Assembly: GCA_016714685.1 (NCBI GenBank)
Contig: JADKCH010000003.1
Span: 124,001-188,000 of the forward strand
From: Candidatus Geothrix odensensis
GTDB taxonomy: Bacteria; Acidobacteriota; Holophagae; Holophagales; Holophagaceae
DNA: 64,000 bases
Direction: 5' to 3'
Shown here piece by piece: positions 42,900-50,124 of this stretch. The position numbers and the translations under genes are program-made. The notes under the pieces were generated by a model, which saw nothing but the letters and a program-made list of their open reading frames with translations, searched no databases and was not told where the DNA came from. Position 1 is the stretch's first letter. The number at the start of each line of letters is the position of its first letter.

Positions 42900-43606
42900 G
42901 CCTCAGCGGCATTCAGCCGGGGCGCGGCCGCCGAGAGCTCACCCAGGTGGGGGTGGGGCGGCCTGGACAGCAGGGCCCCGGTTGGCCCCTGGCACAGCGC
43001 CTCGCCCTCCCGCAGCACGAGCAGCTGGTCGCAGAGGATCCGCACCACCTCCAGGTCATGACTCGCGAGAAGCAGCGCCGTGCCCTCGGCCTTCAGGGCG
43101 ACCAGCAAATCAAGCAGGTGGCACCCCAGGGTCGGGTCGAGGGCCGAGAAGGGCTCGTCCAGCACCAGCAGGGCCGGCTCCAGCATGAGGGCGCGCGCCA
43201 GGGCCAGCCGCTGGGCCAGCCCGCCGGACCAGGCCCCGGGACGCTGAGCCAGGGCCACTTCCGGGAACTTCACCTTGGCCGCCATCCGGGCCGCGGCCTC
43301 GCGCCGTGAGCGCAGGTCGCCACGCTTCCAGACATGGAGAGGCTCCTGGAGGATCTCCCAGCCCGTGCGGTGAGGCGGCAGGCTGGCCAGGGCATCCTGG
43401 AAGACCGCCTGGATGAGAGGACGCCGCAGCCTCCGCTCCCGCTCAGGCAGGGGCGACCAGGGCCCGCCCTGGAAGGTGATGCGCCCCTCGCTGGGCTCCA
43501 GCAGGCCCAGCAGCAGGTTCAGCAAGGTGGTTTTTCCGGAGCCGCTCGCGCCGATGACGCCCCAGGCTTCGCCCGGGGCGATGGAAAAAGACACCGCTTT
43601 CAACAC
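42896..43606 (-). CDS. Orphan ABC transporter ATP-binding protein (DppF/NikE-like)
   Basis: An ATPase with Walker A IGASGSGKTTLLN, Q-loop LIQAVFQDALASL, signature WSGGLAQRLALARAL and Walker B ALLVLDEPFSALDP. It resembles peptide/nickel importer ATPases. No permease or binding protein is nearby. The GTG start at 43606 (GAGGG upstream) yields 236 residues. However, codons before it, back to a CTG at 43666 overlapping the serS stop, encode a family-like first strand (CAEGLGLLREGKRV). No ATG, GTG or TTG lies there. So either a rare CTG start is used or the N-terminus is short. Confidence 0.85.
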   Translation of the reverse strand: MLKAVSFSIAPGEAWGVIGASGSGKTTLLNLLLGLLEPSEGRITFQGGPWSPLPERERRLRRPLIQAVFQDALASLPPHRTGWEILQEPLHVWKRGDLRSRREAAARMAAKVKFPEVALAQRPGAWSGGLAQRLALARALMLEPALLVLDEPFSALDPTLGCHLLDLLVALKAEGTALLLASHDLEVVRILCDQLLVLREGEALCQGPTGALLSRPPHPHLGELSAAAPRLNAAEA

Positions 43607-43662
43607 CCGCTTTCCCTCGCGCAGAAGGCCCAGCCCCTCGGCGCAGAGGAGGGAGTCTTCCC

Positions 43663-44928
43663 TCAGCGGATCACCTCGGCACCCATGTAGGGCCGGAGGG
43701 CTTCGGGCACCAGGATGCTGCCATCGGGCTGCTGGCAGTTCTCCAGGATCGCCACCCAGGTGCGGCCCACCGCGAGGCCGCTGCCGTTCAGCGTATGGGC
43801 GAAGACGGGCTTGCCCTCCCTGCCCTTGGCGCGGATGTTAGCGCGCCGCGCCTGGAAGTCGCCGAACCAGCTGCAGGAGCTGATCTCACGGTAGGTGTTC
43901 TGCGAGGGCAGCCACACTTCCAGGTCGTAGGTCTTCTGGCTGCTGAAGCCCATGTCGCCGGTGCAGAGCAGCACGCGGCGGTAGGGCAGCCCGAGGGCTT
44001 CCAGGATGGCCTCCGCATCGGCGGTGAGTTTTTCCAGCTCGGCCTCCGCCTGGTCCGCCGCCGCGAAAGTGACCAGCTCCACCTTGTGGAACTGGTGCTG
44101 CCGGATGATGCCCTTGGTGTCCTTGCCGTAGCTGCCCGCCTCGCTGCGGAAGCAGGGCGTGAAGGCGCAGTGGCGCAGGGGCAGTGAGTCCGCGTTCAGG
44201 ATCTCGTCGCGGTAGAGGTTGGTGACCGGCACCTCCGCCGTGGGAATCAGGTACAGCGCGCCTTCGCCATGGGGGGTCTTGAAGAGATCCTGCTCGAACT
44301 TGGGCAGCTGGCCGGTGCCGTACATGCTCTCGGCGTTCACCAGGTAGGGCGGGATGACTTCCAGGTAACCCGCGGCCGTCTGCCGATCCAGCATGAAAGC
44401 GATGAGGGCCCGCTCCAGCCTGGCGCCCTGCCCCTTCAGCACCGAGAAGCGCGCGCCGCTGATCTTGGCCGCCCGGTCCAGGTCCAGGATGCCGAGCGTC
44501 GTGCCCAGTTCCACGTGATCCTTGGGCGCGTCGATGCTGGGGGCCTGGCCCCAGCGCTTGATCTCGACATTGGCGTGCTCATCGCGGCCCGAGGGCACGC
44601 TGGCGTGGGGCGGATTGGGGATGCCCGCGAGGAACTCCTTGAAGGCCGCCTCGACTTCGCGCTCGGCCGCTTCCAGCTCCTTCAACTTGTCGCCCACCTC
44701 GCGCTGCTGCGCGATGAGGTGGTCCGCGTTCTCCTTGGCCCGCTTGAGGCGGCCCACTTCCTCGCTCACGCGGTTCCGCTCGGCCTTCAGGGCCTCGGCC
44801 TCCTGCAGCACAGAGCGGCGGCGCTGATCCAGCGCCTGGTACTGGCCGCGATCAAGGGTGTAGCCCCGCTCGGACAGGCGGGCCGCCACGGCGTCGAGGT
44901 CGTTGCGGAGGAGGTTGGCGTCGAGCAT
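43663..44928 (-). CDS. serS: Seryl-tRNA synthetase
   Basis: A 421-residue class II aminoacyl-tRNA synthetase. An N-terminal coiled-coil arm (about 30-100) binds the tRNA-Ser variable loop. The catalytic core has motif 2 FTPCFRSEAGSYGKDTKGII and motif 3 NGSGLAVGRTWVAILEN, with TAEVPVTNLYRDEIL for serine binding. TAGAAT lies 24 bases upstream on the minus strand. The ABC ATPase gene begins at or just after its stop. Confidence 0.97.
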   Translation of the reverse strand: MLDANLLRNDLDAVAARLSERGYTLDRGQYQALDQRRRSVLQEAEALKAERNRVSEEVGRLKRAKENADHLIAQQREVGDKLKELEAAEREVEAAFKEFLAGIPNPPHASVPSGRDEHANVEIKRWGQAPSIDAPKDHVELGTTLGILDLDRAAKISGARFSVLKGQGARLERALIAFMLDRQTAAGYLEVIPPYLVNAESMYGTGQLPKFEQDLFKTPHGEGALYLIPTAEVPVTNLYRDEILNADSLPLRHCAFTPCFRSEAGSYGKDTKGIIRQHQFHKVELVTFAAADQAEAELEKLTADAEAILEALGLPYRRVLLCTGDMGFSSQKTYDLEVWLPSQNTYREISSCSWFGDFQARRANIRAKGREGKPVFAHTLNGSGLAVGRTWVAILENCQQPDGSILVPEALRPYMGAEVIR

Positions 44929-45011
44929 GGTCTGGTTTTCCCGGAAACCTTCATTCTAACTGGCTCCAAGCGGGCCACAGGCGGGTTTGGAGCTGGCCTT
45001 CGCCTGAAGGA

Positions 45012-46019
45012 TCAAGCCTGGGGCCAGGCTCCCTCGGGCGTGGGCTCGCCGGCCCAGGCGGCCGTGAACGCCTCCCGGGCCTCGGCGACTCCGCCCCCGG
45101 CGCCCAGCACCAGGCCCAGCTTGGCCAGGGCGGCCCAGCGGGTGTGCAGGCCGCCAGAGATGGCGCCCAGGTCCTCCAGCTTCCGCCCCATCTCGTAGGC
45201 GGACAGATCGACACCGCCATGGGGGCACTGTGAGGTCACCACCACGGGCAGCCGGCGCTGGCGGCAGTCCTCCAGGAAGGCCTGCAGATCCCGCCGATCC
45301 ATGGGCAGGTTGCCGGCGCCGAAGGCCTGGATGAGGACGGCCCGGGCCCCGGCGGGCGCGGGGAACCAGGCCATGCCCGGATGGGGCGTGACCGTGCGGA
45401 CGGTGAGGTCCAGCTCGGCACCCAGCCCTGCGGGCACTTGCCGGGGGAACTGCCCCGCCTCGGGGTGCAGACGGATTTCAGCGCCGATCTCCGCCAGGGG
45501 CGGCAGGTTGGGGCTTTGGAACGCCTCGAACTGGCTCACGCTCAGCTTGTCGGCGGCCACGCCACGCAGCCAGTGAGTGCCGAAGCAGATGCCCACTTCG
45601 GGAATGGCGCGGCAGGCCAGGTCCACGGCGTTGACCAGGTTGCTGCGGGCGTCGCTGCGCACGAAGGCGAGCGGTCTCTGGCTGCCCGTGAGCACCACGG
45701 GCTTGCCCAGATCCGCCAGCAGATAGCCCAGCACCGAGGCCGTAAAGGCCATGGTGTCGGTGCCATGGATGATGACGAAGCCGTCGAAGGCGACCGCCGC
45801 CTCGCGCACGCGTCGGGCCAGCGTGAGGATGTGGGGCGGTTCCATGCAGGCGGAGTCCTGGTTGAAGGGCACCTCCACCGACAACTCCGCCAGCTGGCCC
45901 AGCTCCGGCACCTGCTCCAGCAGGTGGTCCAAGAACTTCCCGGGCGCCAGCGAGGCGGGTTCCCCGCTGGGGGCCATGCCGAGGGTGCCGCCGGTGTGGA
46001 GGAGGAGGATTCTGCGCAT
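45012..46019 (-). CDS. ansA: L-asparaginase, type I-like
   Basis: A 335-residue enzyme hydrolysing asparagine to aspartate. The first catalytic Thr is in RILLLHTGGTLGMAPSGEPA, the second in FVIIHGTDTMAFTASVLGYL, and KPVVLTGSQRPLAFVRSDAR is the third signature. There is no signal peptide, which fits the cytoplasmic type I class. The minus strand reads TATTCT six bases before the ATG, with no ribosome site, so a leaderless mRNA is possible. Confidence 0.93.
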   Translation of the reverse strand: MRRILLLHTGGTLGMAPSGEPASLAPGKFLDHLLEQVPELGQLAELSVEVPFNQDSACMEPPHILTLARRVREAAVAFDGFVIIHGTDTMAFTASVLGYLLADLGKPVVLTGSQRPLAFVRSDARSNLVNAVDLACRAIPEVGICFGTHWLRGVAADKLSVSQFEAFQSPNLPPLAEIGAEIRLHPEAGQFPRQVPAGLGAELDLTVRTVTPHPGMAWFPAPAGARAVLIQAFGAGNLPMDRRDLQAFLEDCRQRRLPVVVTSQCPHGGVDLSAYEMGRKLEDLGAISGGLHTRWAALAKLGLVLGAGGGVAEAREAFTAAWAGEPTPEGAWPQA

Positions 46020-46025
46020 GGATGA

Positions 46026-46031
46026 AGAATA
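46026..46031 (-). promoter_or_regulatory. TATTCT -10-like box, six bases before the asparaginase ATG
   Basis: On the minus strand TG-TATTCT-TCATCC leads straight into the ATG at 46019. The hexamer is close to the -10 consensus and no Shine-Dalgarno is present. It also borders the repeat element that begins at 46033. Confidence 0.5.
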
Positions 46032-46032
46032 C

Positions 46033-46235
46033 AGTCTGGAGTCTGGAGGCTGGAGACTGGAGGCAATGCTTTCTGGGGCGTCGCAAGCGCCGCGCCTGCT
46101 TTTAGAGCTGGCGCCGACCCACCGGTTCGCGGAGCCCAAACCCAAACAACACATGGCGGCCGAAGGCCAACAGAGATCCTTGCCTCCGGACCCCGGGCTC
46201 CAAACACCAGTCACCAGCCTGAACACATCGTCCCG
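46033..46235. repeat. Intergenic repeat element with imperfect inverted ends and tandem heptamers
   Basis: Four tandem copies of CTGGAGN fill 46036-46063. The 16 bases AGGCTGGAGACTGGAG (46047-46062) recur inverted at 46205-46220 with 14 matches. GGAGGCAA (46059-46066) also recurs inverted at 46180-46187. The roughly 200-base block between asparaginase and the DUF1275 gene has no gene. It could be a miniature inverted-repeat element or a dispersed genomic repeat; I cannot see other copies from this window. Confidence 0.55.
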
Positions 46236-46241
46236 ACCCAG

Positions 46242-46247
46242 TAGACT
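46242..46247 (+). promoter_or_regulatory. TAGACT -10-like box of the DUF1275 gene
   Basis: TAGACT ends nine bases before the ATG at 46257; no ribosome site lies between. This belongs to the set of short or absent leaders. Confidence 0.35.
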
Positions 46248-46256
46248 GAAGCATCG

Positions 46257-47153
46257 ATGCGCCGCATTCCCCGCACCATCCAGCTGATCGTGGCCCGCTA
46301 CCTGCGTGGGCTGCTCAGGAACCGCCTCGACGGCCAGCAGCTCCAGGCGGCGGTGGAATCCGCCCTGGCCACGCTACCCATCCAGGAGAAGCTGCTGGTG
46401 CGGGAAGGGGCGCTGCGCTCCGAGACCCTCAACCGGCAGCTGGCCTGGGCCATGGCCTTTGTGGCGGGAGCGGTGAACGCGGGCGGCTTCCTGGCGGTCA
46501 GCCACTACACCTCCCACATGACCGGCGTCGTGTCCTCCATGGCCGACGAACTGGCCGCGGGGGACCTCACCACGGCCCTGGCAGCCCTGGCCATGATGCT
46601 GAGCTTCCTCGGCGGCGCCTTCGTCTGCACCACCCTCATCAGCTTCGGCCAGCGGCACCGCATGCGCAGCCGCTACGCCCTCACGCTGGCGCTGGAGGCC
46701 GTGCTGATGCTGATCTTCGGCTTCATGGGCAACCGCCTCCAGCAGGAGATCCAGTTCACGCTGCCCATGACCGTCATGCTGCTCTGCTTCATCATGGGCC
46801 TGCACAACGCCGTGACCTCCATCATCTCCGGCGCGGCCGTGCGCACCACGCACCTTACGGGCACCGTGACCGACATCGGCATCGAGCTGAGCCGCCTCAG
46901 CTACGTGAACCTCCACAACCGTCACGGCCGCGAGCGCATCGTCGCCAACCGGCAGAAGCTGACGCTGCTGCTGCTTATCCTGGCGTCCTTCCTTGGTGGT
47001 GGCGTGGTGGGTGCCTTGGGGTTCCGGCACATCGGCTTCAAGGTGACCGTGCCTCTCGCGGGGTTCCTCTGCTTCCTGGCGGCCCGCCCGCTGCTGCTGG
47101 AGCTGCGACTGCTGCTCCACCGCCTGAAGCGGCAGTGGGCTCCGTCGGAATAG
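46257..47153 (+). CDS. DUF1275 (YoaK-like) membrane protein with N-terminal extension
   Basis: A 298-residue protein. After about 60 hydrophilic residues it has six membrane helices and the family motif AGAVNAGGFLAVSHYTSHMT, then LCFIMGLHNAVTSIISGAAV and RTTHLTGTVTDIGIELSRL. DUF1275 proteins are inner-membrane proteins of unknown role. The N-terminal extension (MRRIPRTIQLIVARYLRG) is not typical for the family. It is convergent with the CarH-like regulator. Confidence 0.85.
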   Translation: MRRIPRTIQLIVARYLRGLLRNRLDGQQLQAAVESALATLPIQEKLLVREGALRSETLNRQLAWAMAFVAGAVNAGGFLAVSHYTSHMTGVVSSMADELAAGDLTTALAALAMMLSFLGGAFVCTTLISFGQRHRMRSRYALTLALEAVLMLIFGFMGNRLQQEIQFTLPMTVMLLCFIMGLHNAVTSIISGAAVRTTHLTGTVTDIGIELSRLSYVNLHNRHGRERIVANRQKLTLLLLILASFLGGGVVGALGFRHIGFKVTVPLAGFLCFLAARPLLLELRLLLHRLKRQWAPSE

Positions 47154-47178
47154 GACGCAGCGCGACGGCTCAGACCAA

Positions 47179-48027
47179 TCAGAGCACTTCCAGCCCGATC
47201 ATCCGCTCGACGCCCTCGATCTTCCGCGTCCGCACCGCGCCCTGGCCACCGATGAGCAGGTGGCAGCCTGCCGGTAGCCGGTCCTTCAGGTCCATGAGCA
47301 GGCGCCGGGTGGTCTCCCCGGAGCTCTGGATGGACAGGCTGATGGCCACGCGATCCACCTTCAGGGCCCGGGCTGCCTGGGCGATGCTCGCCACGGGGAG
47401 GTCCACGCCCAGGAGCTCGGTCCGCACCCCCTGGGAGGCGTAGGCCAGGGCCGCCATGAGCAGGCCCAGGCGGTGGCGCTCGCCAGGCAGGGTACTCAGC
47501 AACACGGAACCCAGGCCCGGCAGGATCCGGCAGTCCAGGCGAAGTTGGCGGAGCAGATCCTCCAGCACCTCGGTGACCAGGTGCTCGTGGTGGATGTCGA
47601 TGGCCCCTTCCGCCCAGGCCATGCCCACGCGGTCCAGGAGCGGCGCCACCACCTGCTGGAGGAAGGGCTTCCAGCCCAGCTCGTCGATCGACTCCTTCAG
47701 CAGCCCGCGCATTCCGTCCGTCTCCAGGGTGGTGACGGCCTCGAAGAGCCGCTCCACGCGGGGATTGTCCTTGGGGATGAGCAGCCGCTTCAAGGCCGCC
47801 TCCCCGGTCCTGGCCACCAGCGAGGGACGGTGGCCCTGGGCCACGGCCTCGGCCATGAGCCGCAGCTGGTGCAGGTCCTCCTGGCGGTAACGCCGGTGGC
47901 CCGAGGGCAGTCGGACGGGCACGGGGAAGCCGTAGCGGCGCTCCCACACCCGCACCACATCTGCCGACAACCCGGTCTCCGAGCAGATATCACCAATGCT
48001 CAGCAGTTCCGGCTCGACCTTGGCCAT
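47179..48027 (-). CDS. MerR-family regulator with B12-binding domain (CarH/LitR-like photoreceptor)
   Basis: A 282-residue regulator. The N-terminal MerR helix-turn-helix has LSIGDICSETGLSADVVRVW and ERRYGFPVPVRLPSGHRRYR. A B12-binding helical domain follows (VGMAWAEGAIDIHHEHLVTE, with Trp and the EH pair). The Rossmann-like domain carries ERHRLG, the ExHxxG form of the base-off cobalamin motif used by CarH, and a later GGQGAV. CarH proteins bind adenosylcobalamin, form tetramers on DNA in the dark and release it in light. I chose the ATG at 48027, preceded by GGGGG. A 20-bp palindrome lies 43 bases upstream. Confidence 0.88.
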   Translation of the reverse strand: MAKVEPELLSIGDICSETGLSADVVRVWERRYGFPVPVRLPSGHRRYRQEDLHQLRLMAEAVAQGHRPSLVARTGEAALKRLLIPKDNPRVERLFEAVTTLETDGMRGLLKESIDELGWKPFLQQVVAPLLDRVGMAWAEGAIDIHHEHLVTEVLEDLLRQLRLDCRILPGLGSVLLSTLPGERHRLGLLMAALAYASQGVRTELLGVDLPVASIAQAARALKVDRVAISLSIQSSGETTRRLLMDLKDRLPAGCHLLIGGQGAVRTRKIEGVERMIGLEVL

Positions 48028-48070
48028 GATTCCCCCGTCCAGGGCATCATGGTATCTCAATTACGAGTTT

Positions 48071-48090
48071 GTCTAATTTATTATTTAGAC
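48071..48090. promoter_or_regulatory. 20-bp AT-rich palindrome, probable operator of the CarH-like gene
   Basis: GTCTAATTTATTATTTAGAC has perfect six-base arms around an AT-only centre, an AT island in GC-rich DNA. On the minus strand the arm overlaps a -35-like TAGACA, with TACCAT about 15 bases downstream (48054-48049) as -10. Repression of its own promoter is the simplest reading. A terminator for the upstream gene is less likely, since no T-run follows. Confidence 0.6.
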
Positions 48091-48093
48091 ATT

Positions 48094-48738
48094 CTAGGAA
48101 GCCAGGATGGTGGTCTTGACCTCGTCGAAGCCCTGGTCACTGCTGCAGGTCACCACGACGGCGCACTGGCCCGGCTGGCTCGGAGGCAACTGCACCTCGC
48201 CCTCGTAGGAGCCATCGACGCCCGTCTTCCCTGAGAGCAGGCCCGTGGCCTTCTTGAGGCTGGACACGAGCTTCACCGACACCTCGGCGCCGGAGACCGG
48301 GCTCTGACTCTGGCAGAGCCGCGCGCGCACCTGCACCTTGAACAGGCTTCCGAAGGCCGGCTTGAGCGGCTGATCCAAGACCAGTTCCAGGGTGTCCACA
48401 TCGCCTTCCTGCTGAAGGAACTCCAGGATGGCCTGGTCCAGGGGACGGTCGTTGAAGGCCTGCTGCTCCAGAAGGTCGGGCGGCGTGAGGTCGTACTTCC
48501 CGTTCTTGATGTCCCGGATGACCGCGCGGTGCTGCTCGTCCATGCGGCTCTGGATCACGGATTCAGTGACCGGCGGGGCCACCGTCAGGTCTTCGTACGA
48601 GGATCGGTAGCTGTCCAGGATCTCGCCCCCCACGTAGATGAGGGTTTCGATCTTGGGGTTGGACAGCCCCTTGTCCTCCGTCTGCACATGGAAGACCCGG
48701 TTCCCGTGGCGCACATCCGTGTTGTAGCCGGTGATCAT
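48094..48738 (-). CDS. Conserved hypothetical protein, N-terminal YNTDVRHG-type domain
   Basis: A 214-residue soluble protein. The N-terminus MITGYNTDVRHGNRVFHVQT and the following IETLIYVGGEILDSYRSSYE form a motif I recall from uncharacterised proteins of Acidobacteriota and Myxococcota. The C-terminal part (about 125-214) looks like an Ig-like or carboxypeptidase-regulatory fold (GKTGVDGSYEGEVQLPPSQ). No enzyme motif is present. It lies 54 bases downstream of a response-regulator gene on the same strand, so a joint signalling role is possible. Confidence 0.65.
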   Translation of the reverse strand: MITGYNTDVRHGNRVFHVQTEDKGLSNPKIETLIYVGGEILDSYRSSYEDLTVAPPVTESVIQSRMDEQHRAVIRDIKNGKYDLTPPDLLEQQAFNDRPLDQAILEFLQQEGDVDTLELVLDQPLKPAFGSLFKVQVRARLCQSQSPVSGAEVSVKLVSSLKKATGLLSGKTGVDGSYEGEVQLPPSQPGQCAVVVTCSSDQGFDEVKTTILAS

Positions 48739-48792
48739 GAGGGGAACCTGGAGGACAGCCTGGGACTCAGGGGAGCGAAGCGCTTCATGCGC

Positions 48793-50040
48793 CTATCGTT
48801 GCAATCTTCCCGCCAGATCCGGCATGACTTCCCAGGCGATCTCCCGAAGCACCTGGTCGCCCATCCGGGCCACCACGGCCTTGACCAGGGCATCCACCAG
48901 CACCGGGTCGGCCAGCAGGGCCTGCAGGAGGGCCTGCGCCTGCTCGGGGGAGGCTGGCGCCGCAGCACCGAGGCCAACCTGACCGGGAGCGGCAGGTACC
49001 TGACCACCTGCGGCAGGCGGCACAGCCTCGACGGGCACCGGCAGGACCGGAACCGAACTCACGGGCGCTGGCTCCAGGGCCTCGGGAGCCGGGGCTTCCA
49101 GGTTCGCCGACGGGGTCGGGACGACCTCGCCGATCAGGGAGGCGGCATCTGGAAGATCAGCGAAGAGGTCATCCGCCACCGCCTCCGGGACGGGCTCGGG
49201 CTCGGGCTCGGGAGGCGGGATGGTCGGATGGACATCAGCAGGCACGGCCTCCAACTCTTCGAGGCCGGAAAGGGTGACCAGGTCTTCCTCTTCGGGGAGC
49301 GCCGGCTCGAGGTCAAAGGCGGGGAAGGCCGGCTCGGGGCCTGCGTCGAAGGCCGGAGGCAGGGCCTCGCTGGTCAGATCCTGGAGGCTGTCCAGGTCCA
49401 GTTCCTCCAGCTCCAGCTGCACATTCGGAGGCACCGTGGCGGCCAGGACCGGCTCGGGAAGCACGGGCTCAGCCTCCTCTGGCCAGAGATCCTCGGCCGT
49501 CAGCACCAGCAGATCGTCGTCGGGTTCAGGCAAGAACAGGTCGTCCATCGCCGCGACGCCGGGCGCTTCCGGCTCCGGCCTCAGCTCGGGCAGGGCCGCC
49601 TCGGCCCGCTTCACCAGCTCGCTGGCCGGGGTCGCCGGCACGGTGCTGAAGGGCGAGGGGGCCACCACCACCGGTGTGGCCAGCAGGGCCTTCACCCGGT
49701 CACCCAGCTCCCGCAGCTCGATGGGCTTTTTCAGGAAGCCCTGGATGGGGGCTTTCGCCAGCTTGGCCGGATCGACAGGGTCCAGCACGCCCGCCATCAG
49801 GGCAATGGGCATCTGAGCGGTGGCATCCATGGCCCGCAGGCGGGTCAGCAGGGTCCAGCCATCCATGCCGGGCATGGCCGTGTCCACCAGCGCCACGTCG
49901 AAGCGTTCGCCCTGCTCAAGACGGTCCAGGGCCTCTGCGGCGGAATCCACGCAGGTGAGCTCCACGTCCGTGGGAGCCAGGAGGGATTCGGCAATCCGGT
50001 GAATGCTGGGATTGTCGTCCACGAGGAGGAGACGCGGCAT
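48793..50040 (-). CDS. Response regulator with N-terminal receiver and long acidic linker
   Basis: A 415-residue protein. The receiver (1-125) has PRLLLVDDNPSIHRIAESLL, phospho-acceptor Asp in VALVDTAMPGMDGW and Lys in GFLKKPIELREL. Residues 130-340 are Pro/Glu/Leu-rich and probably disordered. The C-terminal helices (LLQALLADPVLVDALVKAVV, LREIAWEVMPDLAGRLQR) resemble the tail of Myxococcus-type FrzS-like or PilZ-associated regulators, but no DNA-binding domain is present. It may act through protein contacts, for example on motility or polarity. Confidence 0.8.
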   Translation of the reverse strand: MPRLLLVDDNPSIHRIAESLLAPTDVELTCVDSAAEALDRLEQGERFDVALVDTAMPGMDGWTLLTRLRAMDATAQMPIALMAGVLDPVDPAKLAKAPIQGFLKKPIELRELGDRVKALLATPVVVAPSPFSTVPATPASELVKRAEAALPELRPEPEAPGVAAMDDLFLPEPDDDLLVLTAEDLWPEEAEPVLPEPVLAATVPPNVQLELEELDLDSLQDLTSEALPPAFDAGPEPAFPAFDLEPALPEEEDLVTLSGLEELEAVPADVHPTIPPPEPEPEPVPEAVADDLFADLPDAASLIGEVVPTPSANLEAPAPEALEPAPVSSVPVLPVPVEAVPPAAGGQVPAAPGQVGLGAAAPASPEQAQALLQALLADPVLVDALVKAVVARMGDQVLREIAWEVMPDLAGRLQR

Positions 50041-50124
50041 CGGAAACCTCGGGAAGCCGGGAGGAAGAGAGAGTGGCTGGGCACAACGCTACCAGAAATG
50101 TGCACTTCGATAGCAACGGATCGA

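Noticed and set aside
46036..46063. CRISPR-like array
   Set aside because: The units are only seven bases, contiguous and without spacers, so this is a simple tandem repeat.
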